A DNA stretch of 64,000 bases from the NCBI RefSeq assembly GCF_015999305.1, contig NZ_JAEAGP010000001.1:2817001-2881000 (forward strand), given 5' to 3'. The stretch is from Erythrobacter sp. YJ-T3-07. Its GTDB lineage: Bacteria > Pseudomonadota > Alphaproteobacteria > Sphingomonadales > Sphingomonadaceae. The first letter of the stretch is position 1. The number at the start of each line of letters is the position of its first letter. This document shows, in pieces, positions 9,059 through 17,152 of this stretch. The notes under the pieces are model-generated. The model was not told where the DNA came from. It ran no database searches and was given only the letters and a program-made list of their open reading frames with translations. The position numbers and the translations under genes were made by a program.

Positions 9059-10930
9059 ATGATCCAGAAGCTCCTGATCGCCAATCGCGGCGAAATCGCC
9101 TGCCGCATCATTCGCACCGCGCGTGAAATGGGCATCGCCACCGTCGCGGTCTATTCCGATGCCGACGCCAAGGCCCTGCACGTGCGCTCCGCCGATGAGG
9201 CGGTGCACATCGGCCCCTCGCCCGCTGCCGAAAGCTACCTGGTGGGCGAGAAGATCATCGTCGCCGCGGAGCAGACCGGCGCGCAGGCGATCCATCCGGG
9301 CTATGGCTTCCTCTCGGAAAACGCCGATTTCGCGCAGGCGGTGCAGGACGCCGGGCTGATCTGGGTCGGTGCGCCGCCCTCCTCGATCCGCGCGATGGGG
9401 CTGAAGGACGCCGCCAAGAAGCTGATGCGCGAGGCAGGCGTGCCCGTGACGCCGGGCTATGACGGCGACGACCAGAGCCCCGAGCGGCTGAAGCAGGAAG
9501 CCGACGCGATCGGCTATCCCGTGCTGATCAAGGCCGTCGCGGGCGGCGGCGGCAAGGGCATGCGCAAGGTCGATGCGGAGAGCGATTTCCTCTCCTCGCT
9601 TGAATCCTGCCGCCGCGAGGCCAAGGCCAGCTTCGGCAATGACGACGTGATCCTCGAAAAATGGATCACCTCGCCGCGCCATATCGAGGTGCAGGTGTTC
9701 GGCGACAGCCACGGCAACCACGTCCACCTGTTCGAACGCGACTGTTCCTTGCAGCGCCGCCACCAGAAGGTGATCGAGGAAGCGCCTGCGCCCGGCATGG
9801 ACGAGGCCACCCGCGAAGAAATCTGCGCCGCCGCCGTGCGCGCCGCCAAGGCCGTCGATTACGAAGGCGCGGGCACGATCGAATTCATCGCCGATGCCAG
9901 CGAAGGCCTGCGCGCCGACCGCATCTTCTTCATGGAAATGAACACCCGGCTGCAGGTGGAACATCCGGTGACCGAAGAAATCACCGGGGTCGATCTGGTC
10001 GAATGGCAGCTGCTTGTGGCAGCGGGCGAACCGATCCCGCTGAGGCAGGATGAACTCTTCATCGACGGTCACGCAATCGAGGCGCGGCTCTATGCGGAGG
10101 ACCCGTCCAGCGGCTTCCTGCCCAGCACCGGGCCCCTCGACCATTTCGATATCGGCTTGCGGGGCCGGATCGAGACAGGCGTCGAGGAAGGCGATCAGAT
10201 ATCGCCCTTCTACGATCCCATGGTCGCCAAACTCGTGACCTGGGCAGAGACCCGGGAGGATGCGATCGAGCATCTGGCCGAGATCGCCGACGGGGTCGAA
10301 ATCTGGCCCGTGCGCACCAATGCGGCCTTCATCGCCAACTGCCTGCGCGACGAGGATTTCGAGGATGCCAATCTCGATACCGGCTTCATCGAACGCAAGA
10401 TCGACGATCTGGTGGAATCGGACGAACCTTACGAAGCCATCTGGCAGACTGCTGCGGACTTCGTGGTGCTCGCCGAAACCGACGACTATGACGACCAGCC
10501 TGCGGGCTTCCGGCTCAATGCACCGGGGCGGCTGACCACCAGCCTCTCTTTCAAGGGCGATACGCGCGTCGTCGCGGCGGCCGAGGGTGCGGCTTTCGAG
10601 GCTGCCGCCGGCTTCGTCGATCCGCACCGCGTGGTCGTTTTCGCCGACGGCATGTCTTTCGCCTTCGACCGGGGCTCGCGCGGCTCTGGGGCGGCTGCGG
10701 CAGGTGACGGCGCGATCCTCGCGCCGATGCCGGGCAAGGTCATCGCGCTCGACGTGGCCGAGGGCGACAGCGTCACCGCGGGTCAGCGGCTGATGGTGCT
10801 CGAGGCGATGAAGATGGAGCATTCGCTCACCGCGCCGTTCGACGGCACTGTGACCCAGCTTTCCGCCAGCGAGGGCGGCCAGGTGCAGGTCGAAGCGGTG
10901 CTGTGCGTGGTGGAGCCTTCCGAGGACTGA
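9059..10930 (+). CDS. biotin-dependent acyl-CoA carboxylase alpha subunit
   Basis: A 623-residue subunit with an N-terminal biotin carboxylase (ANRGEIACRIIRTA at the start, ATP-grasp loop AGGGGKGMR near residue 165, catalytic EMNTRLQVEHPVTE near 300) and a C-terminal biotinyl domain with the target lysine in EAMKMEH at about K585. It carboxylates biotin with bicarbonate and ATP for transfer to acetyl-, propionyl- or methylcrotonyl-CoA. Length fits a methylcrotonyl-/propionyl-CoA type better than the 450-residue AccC. No carboxyltransferase beta subunit lies next to it, so the substrate cannot be assigned. It starts 33 bp after crtB and could be read from the same transcript. Confidence 0.88.
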   Translation: MIQKLLIANRGEIACRIIRTAREMGIATVAVYSDADAKALHVRSADEAVHIGPSPAAESYLVGEKIIVAAEQTGAQAIHPGYGFLSENADFAQAVQDAGLIWVGAPPSSIRAMGLKDAAKKLMREAGVPVTPGYDGDDQSPERLKQEADAIGYPVLIKAVAGGGGKGMRKVDAESDFLSSLESCRREAKASFGNDDVILEKWITSPRHIEVQVFGDSHGNHVHLFERDCSLQRRHQKVIEEAPAPGMDEATREEICAAAVRAAKAVDYEGAGTIEFIADASEGLRADRIFFMEMNTRLQVEHPVTEEITGVDLVEWQLLVAAGEPIPLRQDELFIDGHAIEARLYAEDPSSGFLPSTGPLDHFDIGLRGRIETGVEEGDQISPFYDPMVAKLVTWAETREDAIEHLAEIADGVEIWPVRTNAAFIANCLRDEDFEDANLDTGFIERKIDDLVESDEPYEAIWQTAADFVVLAETDDYDDQPAGFRLNAPGRLTTSLSFKGDTRVVAAAEGAAFEAAAGFVDPHRVVVFADGMSFAFDRGSRGSGAAAAGDGAILAPMPGKVIALDVAEGDSVTAGQRLMVLEAMKMEHSLTAPFDGTVTQLSASEGGQVQVEAVLCVVEPSED

Positions 10931-11078
10931 TCCTCCTCGTTTCACCGCAGGATAAATGGGGAGGGGGACCACCCGCAGGGTGGTGGAGGGGCCCGATGCC
11001 TAAGACACCCCTCCGTCACGCAGCCTGCGGCTGCGCGCCACCTCCCCATTTGCGCTGACGCGAAAACGGGGAGGATCG
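10927..11078. repeat. GGGGAGG palindromic repeat, family A copy 1
   Basis: About 150 bp of nested inverted repeats filling the gap between the convergent carboxylase and MFS genes. Inner hairpins include GACCACCCGCAGGGTGGT and GCAGCCTGCGGCTGC, with GGGGAGG/CCTCCCC blocks on the outside. The copy at 26778-26923 is the same element in the opposite orientation, most bases matching by eye. It overlaps the carboxylase stop codon and ends 6 bp before the MFS stop. No coding capacity is seen. It may also act as a transcription stop or RNA stability element. Confidence 0.85.
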
Positions 11079-11083
11079 ATCGC

Positions 11084-12376
11084 TCAATCGTCGTCCACCG
11101 GCGGGCCAAACAGCTTGCCGCGCTCGGCGAACAGCACCAGTCCGATGCAGATCAGCGCGCCGCCGAACAGCGCGGTCGCGAGCGGGATCGCGGTGCCGTT
11201 ATAGGCATAGCCGATGCTCGCGCCGATCACCGCAGCGGTGACCATTCGCACGAAGGTCTGCACGCTCGCCGCCGCGCCCGCCGTCTCGCGGAAGGGCTGC
11301 ATCGCGATCGAGCCGAAATTGGCACCGATGAAGCCGAGCAGCATCATGTTCGCCGCCATCAGCGGGACGAAGGTCCACAGCGTTTCCTCGGTCATGGTCG
11401 CGACGAACAGCTGCAGCGCGGCCACGATCAGGAAAAGGAAAAGGCCGGTATGGCTCACGCGGCGGGCACCGAAGCGCTCCACAATCCGCGAATTGGTCCA
11501 GCTGGCGACCGCCATCGCGCCGGCGCAGCAGGCGAAGATCGCGGGGAACCAGGGCCCCGCGCCGAATGCCTCGCCGACCAGCTGCTGCGCCGAGTTGATG
11601 AAACCGAACAGCGCGCCGAAAATCACCGCGCTGCCCAGCGTGTAGCCCAGCGCCTGCCGCATGGTCAGCGTGGCGCGCATATTGCGCGCGATCACGCGCG
11701 GCTGGATCGGCTGCTTGTCTTCCGGGTGCAGCGTCTCGGGCAGGTTGCGCCATGCCCACGCGCTCATTGCCACGCCGGCGACCGCGGTGAACACGAAGAT
11801 CCAGCGCCAGTCGCCCATCACCATCAGCACGCCCTGCCCGATGCTGGGCGCGATCGCGGGCACCATCAGGAAGATGACGAAGATCAGGCTCATCATCCGG
11901 GCCATCTTGTCGCCGCCCACCCGGTCGCGGATGATCGCGGGTGGAAGGGCGACGATGCCCGCCGCGCCGAAGCCCTGAAGGAAGCGCAGTGTCAGCAGCG
12001 ATTCGAAATTCCACGCCATCGCGCACAGTAGCGAGAAGGCGATGTAGAGCCCCAGCGCGGTGAACAGCACCGGCCGGCGACCGTACCTGTCCGCCAGCGA
12101 TCCGGGCACCAGCGCGCCGAGCCCTGCGGCAAGCAGGTAGGCACCGACCACGAACTGACGCGAATTGCCGCTAGCCCCCAGATCGGTGGCAAGGTTGTCG
12201 AGCGCGGGGAGAACGGCGTCGATCCCCAGCGCGTTGAGCGCCATGAGCAGCGCCATCATCGCGATCAGCTGGCGTTCGCCGATACGCCTGCCCGACGGCG
12301 GCAACGCCGCAGGCGCGCGAGCATCTATGCTCTGCCGGTCGATCGACTCGCCGGGCCCGTAATCTGGATTTCGCAT
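11084..12376 (-). CDS. MFS drug exporter, Bcr/CflA type
   Basis: A 430-residue major facilitator with twelve predicted hydrophobic helices. The signature between helices 2 and 3, LADRYGRRPVL, and the preceding AVLPALDNLATDLG and FVVGAYLLAAGLG segments match Bcr/CflA-type H+-coupled multidrug exporters. The cytoplasmic N-terminus is about 35 residues long. The start at 12376 (MRNPDYGPG) was chosen over an earlier ATG at 12487 because the latter would overlap the divergent dinB gene. Substrate is unknown. Confidence 0.85.
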   Translation of the reverse strand: MRNPDYGPGESIDRQSIDARAPAALPPSGRRIGERQLIAMMALLMALNALGIDAVLPALDNLATDLGASGNSRQFVVGAYLLAAGLGALVPGSLADRYGRRPVLFTALGLYIAFSLLCAMAWNFESLLTLRFLQGFGAAGIVALPPAIIRDRVGGDKMARMMSLIFVIFLMVPAIAPSIGQGVLMVMGDWRWIFVFTAVAGVAMSAWAWRNLPETLHPEDKQPIQPRVIARNMRATLTMRQALGYTLGSAVIFGALFGFINSAQQLVGEAFGAGPWFPAIFACCAGAMAVASWTNSRIVERFGARRVSHTGLFLFLIVAALQLFVATMTEETLWTFVPLMAANMMLLGFIGANFGSIAMQPFRETAGAAASVQTFVRMVTAAVIGASIGYAYNGTAIPLATALFGGALICIGLVLFAERGKLFGPPVDDD

Positions 12377-12444
12377 GTGCACAAAGCCGCAAATGGCGTC
12401 GTCGGTTCCGATTGGCAACCAGTATGCTATTCGCATGTCCAGCC

Positions 12445-13584
12445 ATGAGCATTGCCGAGCCCCCCGACGAGGCACCGACCGAACCACCGCGTCAGCGCAA
12501 GATCATCCATGTCGACATGGATGCCTTCTTCGCCAGCGTGGAGCAGCGCGACAACCCGGAATTGCGGGGCAAGCCGGTCGCGGTCGGCGGGTCGAGCGGG
12601 CGCGGCGTGGTTGCCGCCGCCAGCTACGAGGCGCGCCGCTTTGGGGTGAAGTCGGCCATGCCGTCCGTCACCGCCAAGCGGTTGTGCCCCGACCTGATCT
12701 TCGTGAAGAGCCGCTTCGATGCTTATCGCGAGGCGTCGGACCAGATCCGTGCGATCTTCCGCCATCACACCGATCTGGTCGAACCGCTGAGCCTCGACGA
12801 GGCCTATCTGGATGTCACCGTCAACAAGCTGGGCATCGCGTCGGCAACGCAGGTCGCGCAGATGATCCGGCAGGAAATCCGCGCCAAGACCCGCCTGACC
12901 GCGAGCGCGGGGGTCAGCTACAACAAGTTCCTCGCCAAGCTGGCGAGCGACCAGAACAAGCCCGACGGGATGTGCGTCATCCGCCCGGGCGAGGGCGCGG
13001 CCTTCGTCCAGACGCTGCCGATCCGCCGCTTTCACGGTGTGGGCCCGCGCGGCGAGGAGAAGATGGCGCGGCTCGGCATTGCGACCGGCGCGGACCTCGC
13101 AGCGAAGGACCGCGCCTGGCTGGCGCAGCATTTCGGCAGCTTCGGCGAGTATCTCTATCGCGCGGCAAGGGGCATCGACGATCGGCCCGTGCGCGCCAAC
13201 CGCATCCGCAAGTCGGTCGGCGGCGAACGCACCTTCTCGGTCGACCGGCACGAGGCCGAGGAGCTGCGGACCACGCTGGACGAGATCGTCGAGATCGTGT
13301 GGGAGCGGATCGAGCGGGCGCACGCGCGCGGGCGCACGGTGACGTTCAAGCTCAAATACAACGATTTCCAGCTAATGACCCGCGCCCGTTCGCTGCCGCG
13401 CAGTGTCACAGACAAGGCCGAATTCGCCGCGATCGGGCACGCAATCCTCGATGAACTGCTGCCCCTGCCCCGCCCGATCCGCCTGATGGGGCTGACGCTC
13501 TCCAATCTCGAACGGGGCGCTTCCGGCGAGGAAGAAGAAGGGCGATCCGACGATGCCGTCAGCGGTCAGCTCGCCCTGTTCTAG
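12445..13584 (+). CDS. dinB: DNA polymerase IV
   Basis: A 379-residue Y-family translesion polymerase. The palm motif IIHVDMDAFFASVEQRDNPELRG and the second acidic site SLDEAYLDVT carry the metal-binding acidic residues; ASYEARRFGVKSAMP is the conserved finger segment. The little-finger domain follows residue 230. In-frame ATGs at 12412 and 12424 would extend the protein; 12445 gives MSIAEPPDEAP and is preceded by a plausible -10 (TATGCT), but none has a clear ribosome-binding site. Divergent from the MFS gene. The stop codon shares bases with that of the convergent NUDIX gene. Confidence 0.92.
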   Translation: MSIAEPPDEAPTEPPRQRKIIHVDMDAFFASVEQRDNPELRGKPVAVGGSSGRGVVAAASYEARRFGVKSAMPSVTAKRLCPDLIFVKSRFDAYREASDQIRAIFRHHTDLVEPLSLDEAYLDVTVNKLGIASATQVAQMIRQEIRAKTRLTASAGVSYNKFLAKLASDQNKPDGMCVIRPGEGAAFVQTLPIRRFHGVGPRGEEKMARLGIATGADLAAKDRAWLAQHFGSFGEYLYRAARGIDDRPVRANRIRKSVGGERTFSVDRHEAEELRTTLDEIVEIVWERIERAHARGRTVTFKLKYNDFQLMTRARSLPRSVTDKAEFAAIGHAILDELLPLPRPIRLMGLTLSNLERGASGEEEEGRSDDAVSGQLALF

Positions 13585-14045
13585 GCCTTCAGGAGATAGG
13601 CGATGCGCCTTTCGGCAAGCCCGCTGACCGGCTGCGGCGGGTCGTCCGGCATCGCGAAGCGCACCTCCACGATCTCGCGCCCGTCGGGCACCGGTGCCTC
13701 CGCGATCTCAGCCAGGAAGAGGTAAGCAGTGTGCGGTGCGCCGGAGATCGTCTCCTCGATCGTGCCCAGTTCGCTGACCGGGCCGAGCGTCAGCCCCAGT
13801 TCCTCCGCCATCTCGCGCCGCGCGGCTGCCTCGGGCGCTTCGCCGCGCGCTATTCCGCCGCCCGGCAGGCTCCAGTCGGGCGGGCCATAGGTGTGTCGAA
13901 CGAACAGCACCCGGCCTTCGGGATCGCGCAGGATCACGCTCACGCCGCGCAGTTGCGGCTTCGCGACGTTGCGCCAGACATGTCGGACCCGGTGTGCAAT
14001 ACGCAGTGCGAGGCGGTGGAGCGAGCGGGGCAGCAGCGGCGGCAT
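13581..14045 (-). CDS. NUDIX hydrolase
   Basis: A 154-residue NUDIX protein. The complete NUDIX box, GGIARGEAPEAAARREMAEELGL (positions about 80-102), fits Gx5Ex7REUxEExGU. The family hydrolyses nucleoside diphosphates linked to another moiety; the substrate here is unknown. The N-terminal 30 residues are arginine- and histidine-rich. It converges on dinB with a 4-bp overlap (CTAG shared by both stops), a compact tail-to-tail arrangement. Confidence 0.88.
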   Translation of the reverse strand: MPPLLPRSLHRLALRIAHRVRHVWRNVAKPQLRGVSVILRDPEGRVLFVRHTYGPPDWSLPGGGIARGEAPEAAARREMAEELGLTLGPVSELGTIEETISGAPHTAYLFLAEIAEAPVPDGREIVEVRFAMPDDPPQPVSGLAERRIAYLLKA

Positions 14046-14063
14046 GATGGACGCGCGATATAG

Positions 14064-14099
14064 AAAAGGGCCGACCCGGCATAGCGCTGGATCGGCCCT
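14064..14099 (-). terminator. intrinsic terminator after dps
   Basis: An 11-bp stem with one mismatch (14067-14077 with 14089-14099, AGGGCCGA...TCGGCCCT). On the minus strand it is followed by TTTTCTATAT. It lies 25 bp after the dps stop codon and before the NUDIX start. Confidence 0.8.
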
Positions 14100-14123
14100 A
14101 CTGGTTGCCTGGCTAACGGGGGA

Positions 14124-14585
14124 TTAGCCGAGCGTCGACTTGAGGAACCACGCGCGTTCCTCCGCCATATCGGTCCAGTCGTCGAGCAGGCCGTCGGTCG
14201 CATTGTCGCCAGCCTCTTCGGCCAGTGGCTTCATGCCCTTGAGGCGCTTGATCATCGCGACGTTGTCGTCGTGCAGTTCCTTGACCATCGCATCGCCATC
14301 GAGATCGGTCGAATCCTGATCCTTCACCTGCGTCGCGCGGGCGACCGAGCCGATCGAGGTCAGCGTCACCTCGCCCAGCTTGCGCACGCGTTCGCCGATC
14401 GCATCGATCTGGTCGCGCAGCTCGATCGCCTGCTCGTCGAACAGCAGGTGCAGGTCGCGGAAGCGCGGGCCCTTCACGTGCCAGTGGAAGTTCTTGGTCT
14501 TGAAATAGAGCGCCAGGTGATCGGCGAGAAGGCCGTTAAGTTCCTGCACCAGTGCGGTTTTCGAGTTGTCACCAGCTTGAGCCAT
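14124..14585 (-). CDS. dps: Dps-family ferritin-like DNA protection protein
   Basis: A 153-residue Dps (DNA-binding protein from starved cells). The inter-subunit ferroxidase ligands are visible: the histidines of KNFHWHVKGPRF (near residue 33) and the acidic residues of LHLLFDEQAIELRDQIDAIGERV (near residue 50). The protein forms a dodecamer that oxidises iron with peroxide and shields DNA. It is monocistronic, with its own terminator. The ATG at 14585 is preceded by AGGAGACC. The 137 bp upstream to the next gene presumably holds the promoter; no specific operator was recognised. Confidence 0.93.
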   Translation of the reverse strand: MAQAGDNSKTALVQELNGLLADHLALYFKTKNFHWHVKGPRFRDLHLLFDEQAIELRDQIDAIGERVRKLGEVTLTSIGSVARATQVKDQDSTDLDGDAMVKELHDDNVAMIKRLKGMKPLAEEAGDNATDGLLDDWTDMAEERAWFLKSTLG

Positions 14586-14722
14586 GTTTGGTCTCCTGTG
14601 TTATGTTTCTTGGCCTGGGATAAGGTCTCGTGAGGTCAACGGGGCAAGCCGCTCCCGGTTTCCCGCCAAAGCTTCGATTACTGTGATTGACTGCGCCTTC
14701 ACCCAGACGGCGGGATCGGCGC

Positions 14723-15274
14723 TCAGATGATCCCGCGCGCGCCCAGCCCGATCAGCAGCCCGGCCAGCAGGACGATGCCCGCCATCACCAGCCGGAAGGC
14801 GCGCAGCGGCAGGGCATCGAGCTCTTCCCCCAGCGCCCAGCCACCGGCCAGCGCCACCCCCGCCCCCGCCGCACCGCCGAGCGCGACATAGGCGGGCAGC
14901 GCGGTCGCGGCGGCGAGCGCGAAGAGCAGGAAGCGCGCGGCATCGCCCCATTGCCGGGCGAGGAGCACGACGAAGGCCGCGAAGGGCGAGCGGGTCGGCT
15001 CTTTCGGTCGCTTGTCCCGCCCCGGCCAAGCCAACTCCACCGCGGCGACCACCAGCGCGATGGCGACCAGCATCCGGCGTGCAGCCTCGGGCAGCATCTG
15101 CGCGATCGCATCGCCCGCAAGCGCCATCAGTCCGGCGGTAAAGACCGCAGCGACCAGCGCCGCCAGCAGGATGATCGCGCCGAGCGGCCCGGCCAGCCGG
15201 GCGACCAGCAACTGGTCGCGCGCGCCGATGGTCAGCAGCAGCGCGGCGGCAAAGCCGAAGAGGAAGGAGGACAT
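14723..15274 (-). CDS. small integral membrane protein, GDT1/TMEM165-like but degenerate
   Basis: A 183-residue protein with about six hydrophobic helices in two similar halves. The first half begins with LTIGARDQLLVARLA and the second contains LLARQWGDAARFLLFALAAA. These stand where GDT1/UPF0016 cation exchangers have the paired ExGD[KR][TS] motifs, but the key acidic and basic residues are mostly lost (only GD remains in the second copy). The relationship is therefore a suggestion from pattern and topology. An alternative is an unrelated small membrane protein. It is followed 19 bp upstream by the diguanylate cyclase gene in the same direction, so they may be co-transcribed. Confidence 0.5.
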   Translation of the reverse strand: MSSFLFGFAAALLLTIGARDQLLVARLAGPLGAIILLAALVAAVFTAGLMALAGDAIAQMLPEAARRMLVAIALVVAAVELAWPGRDKRPKEPTRSPFAAFVVLLARQWGDAARFLLFALAAATALPAYVALGGAAGAGVALAGGWALGEELDALPLRAFRLVMAGIVLLAGLLIGLGARGII

Positions 15275-15293
15275 GAGCGGGCGGTGCGCGCGG

Positions 15294-16286
15294 TCAGGCG
15301 GCGTCCGCCACGCGGCCGCTCTCGGGCGCGATCAGCACGGTGTTGCGACCCGCCTTCTTCGCTTCGTACAGCGCGTTGTCGGCCCGGCGCAGCGTCTCGT
15401 CGCTGGTTTCGGAATTGACCGCGACCCCGGCGGAGAAGGTGATCGGGCCCATCGGCTCGTCGGTCTCGCGCAGCTTGAGGTTGCGTTCGGCGAGCGCTTC
15501 CTTCGCCTCGGCCACGCGCTCCGCCAGCTTCTTCGCGTCGGGCACTTCGGCGATCACGAGAAACTCCTCGCCTCCCCAGCGCGCGACCGGCCACGGAGCG
15601 AGCGATTCGGTCAGCGCCTCGGCAACCAGTTTCAGCGCGCGGTCGCCCACCGGGTGGCCGTAGGTATCGTTGATCGCCTTGAAATGATCGATGTCGATCA
15701 GGCCGAGGCAATAGCGGACCTTGCGGATCTCCAGATCCTGAATGGTCGCGCGGGTCGCGCGGCGATTGGGGATGCCGGTCAGTTCATCGACCAGCGCCTT
15801 GTTGCGCGCCTCGTCGAGATCGCGCTGGAGCCGGTCGATCCGGTTGGAGGCGTTGGACAATTCGCGCTCCGCCTCCTCCGCGCGGTCGATGATGCGGCGG
15901 ATCGCGCCGGTCAGATCCTCGCCCTGCGCGCCCTCGCGGATCACCTGGCTTTCCTCCGCGATGTCGCGCCCGACCCCGTCCGCCTGGCGTTTTGCCTCGC
16001 GCGCCAGCTCTCCGGCAGTGTTGAGAAACAGTTCGACCGCTTCGTCGCGCGCGGCAATCCGCTCTTCGGGATCGTCGGAGGCGGAGGCGTGCTTGCCCAT
16101 GATCTCGACGATAGTCTCCTGCTTCATGCGCATGCCGTTTTCGATGTAGGTGTCGGTTTCCTCGCAGATCACCTTGCTCGACCGGGTCAGGTAGAGATAG
16201 CCGAAGCGATAGTTCATCGGCGTGGGATCGAGGAGATTGCCAGCCAGAAACGTGAGCACGTCGCGCCCGATATTGTCCTTACCCAT
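15294..16286 (-). CDS. diguanylate cyclase (GGDEF domain)
   Basis: A 330-residue cytoplasmic protein making cyclic di-GMP from two GTP. Residues 1-120 form an unrecognised helical sensor region. A charged segment at about 130-165 looks like a coiled coil. The GGDEF domain starts at DELTGIPNRRA (near 167), with the active-site RWGGEEFLV near residue 240. No RxxD inhibitory site stands five residues before GGEEF (the sequence there is APWPVA), so product inhibition may be absent. No transmembrane helices. Confidence 0.9.
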   Translation of the reverse strand: MGKDNIGRDVLTFLAGNLLDPTPMNYRFGYLYLTRSSKVICEETDTYIENGMRMKQETIVEIMGKHASASDDPEERIAARDEAVELFLNTAGELAREAKRQADGVGRDIAEESQVIREGAQGEDLTGAIRRIIDRAEEAERELSNASNRIDRLQRDLDEARNKALVDELTGIPNRRATRATIQDLEIRKVRYCLGLIDIDHFKAINDTYGHPVGDRALKLVAEALTESLAPWPVARWGGEEFLVIAEVPDAKKLAERVAEAKEALAERNLKLRETDEPMGPITFSAGVAVNSETSDETLRRADNALYEAKKAGRNTVLIAPESGRVADAA

Positions 16287-16472
16287 ACCTCAATCGCCCG
16301 TCCGGTATCCTCATCGTGCCGCGCCCGATCATCCAAGAGCCGCAGCGGCATTAACTATACGGCGCGTTGGTGAATTTTTATCTAAGCCCGCACCCGCGGC
16401 GCAAATCCAAAAGTCGGTAAAGAGGGGATAATCGCGCGGCCTGCCCGCTCGCGCCATGGGCGCCGCCGATGC

Positions 16473-16745
16473 TCATTTGCGTTTTCGACCGGAGGTCATG
16501 AGGTCGGGCTTTGGCGGCTTCTTCCAGCCTTCGGGAGGAATCGGTCGCTGACGGCTCGTGCCCAGCCCCATGGCACCGGGCTGCTGGCGGATCAGGCCGG
16601 AGGTATCGGCCTGCGCGGCCTCCTCGGCATTCGCTCCACCGCGCATCAGGTTGATCCGGTCGCGTATCCGCCCGGCAGTCTCGAAATCGAGCGCACGCGC
16701 GGCGGCTTCCATATCGCGCTGGAGTTCCTCGACGGTCTTGCTCAT
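16473..16745 (-). CDS. UVR (UvrB/UvrC motif) domain protein
   Basis: A 90-residue protein whose N-terminus, TVEELQRDMEAAARALDFETAGRIRDRIN, is a classical UVR motif, the 35-residue helical hairpin that links UvrB and UvrC. The remainder is low-complexity and basic (ends SGRKRK). Such short proteins are common in sphingomonads and have no defined role in excision repair. The start was set at 16745 (MSKTVEEL), where the motif begins; the upstream extension to 16799 has no support. Confidence 0.75.
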   Translation of the reverse strand: MSKTVEELQRDMEAAARALDFETAGRIRDRINLMRGGANAEEAAQADTSGLIRQQPGAMGLGTSRQRPIPPEGWKKPPKPDLMTSGRKRK

Positions 16746-16845
16746 GACGATTGAACGCGCGGATGCGACTTCCGGTCCCCCGCTCCGCACGAGGCGCACT
16801 ACCCCCCCTCCGGAATGGCGGTTGTCTGCGGCTGGTTCAGGATTG

Positions 16846-16919
16846 TGGAGCGGGTGAAGGGAATCGAACCCTCGTCGTCAGCTTGGGAAGCTGCTGCTCT
16901 ACCATTGAGCTACACCCGC
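16846..16919 (-). tRNA. tRNA-Gly(CCC)
   Basis: A 74-nt cloverleaf with the encoded CCA tail at 16846-16848. The acceptor stem GCGGGTG pairs with CACCCGC. The anticodon stem CAGC/GCTG encloses the loop TTCCCAA, so the anticodon is CCC, reading GGG glycine codons. The T arm is AGGGTTCGATTCCCT. Confidence 0.95.
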
Positions 16920-17152
16920 ATCGGGGCCGCATTGGGCCATGGCGCGATTGCACCTTCGCCCGGTCGCGGTCAAGATGGGTTGAACGCAGCGCCCCTGACT
17001 GCGGCCAACCCTCATGCGATTTCGGGGGCATCGAGCGCGATGGACGCTACGGCTAGCTCTTTCGCCAGTGGTTAGCGGGCCCTTCCTCCCTTGATCTGGG
17101 ACGGTCGCAGCGTCTAGCGCGCTACCGAAAAGTAAATTCACGGAGAGCCCCC

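Noticed and set aside
16815..17075. Plus-strand frame containing VKGIEPSSSAWEAAALPLSY
   Set aside because: It is the antisense of tRNA-Gly, a well-known source of spurious protein predictions.
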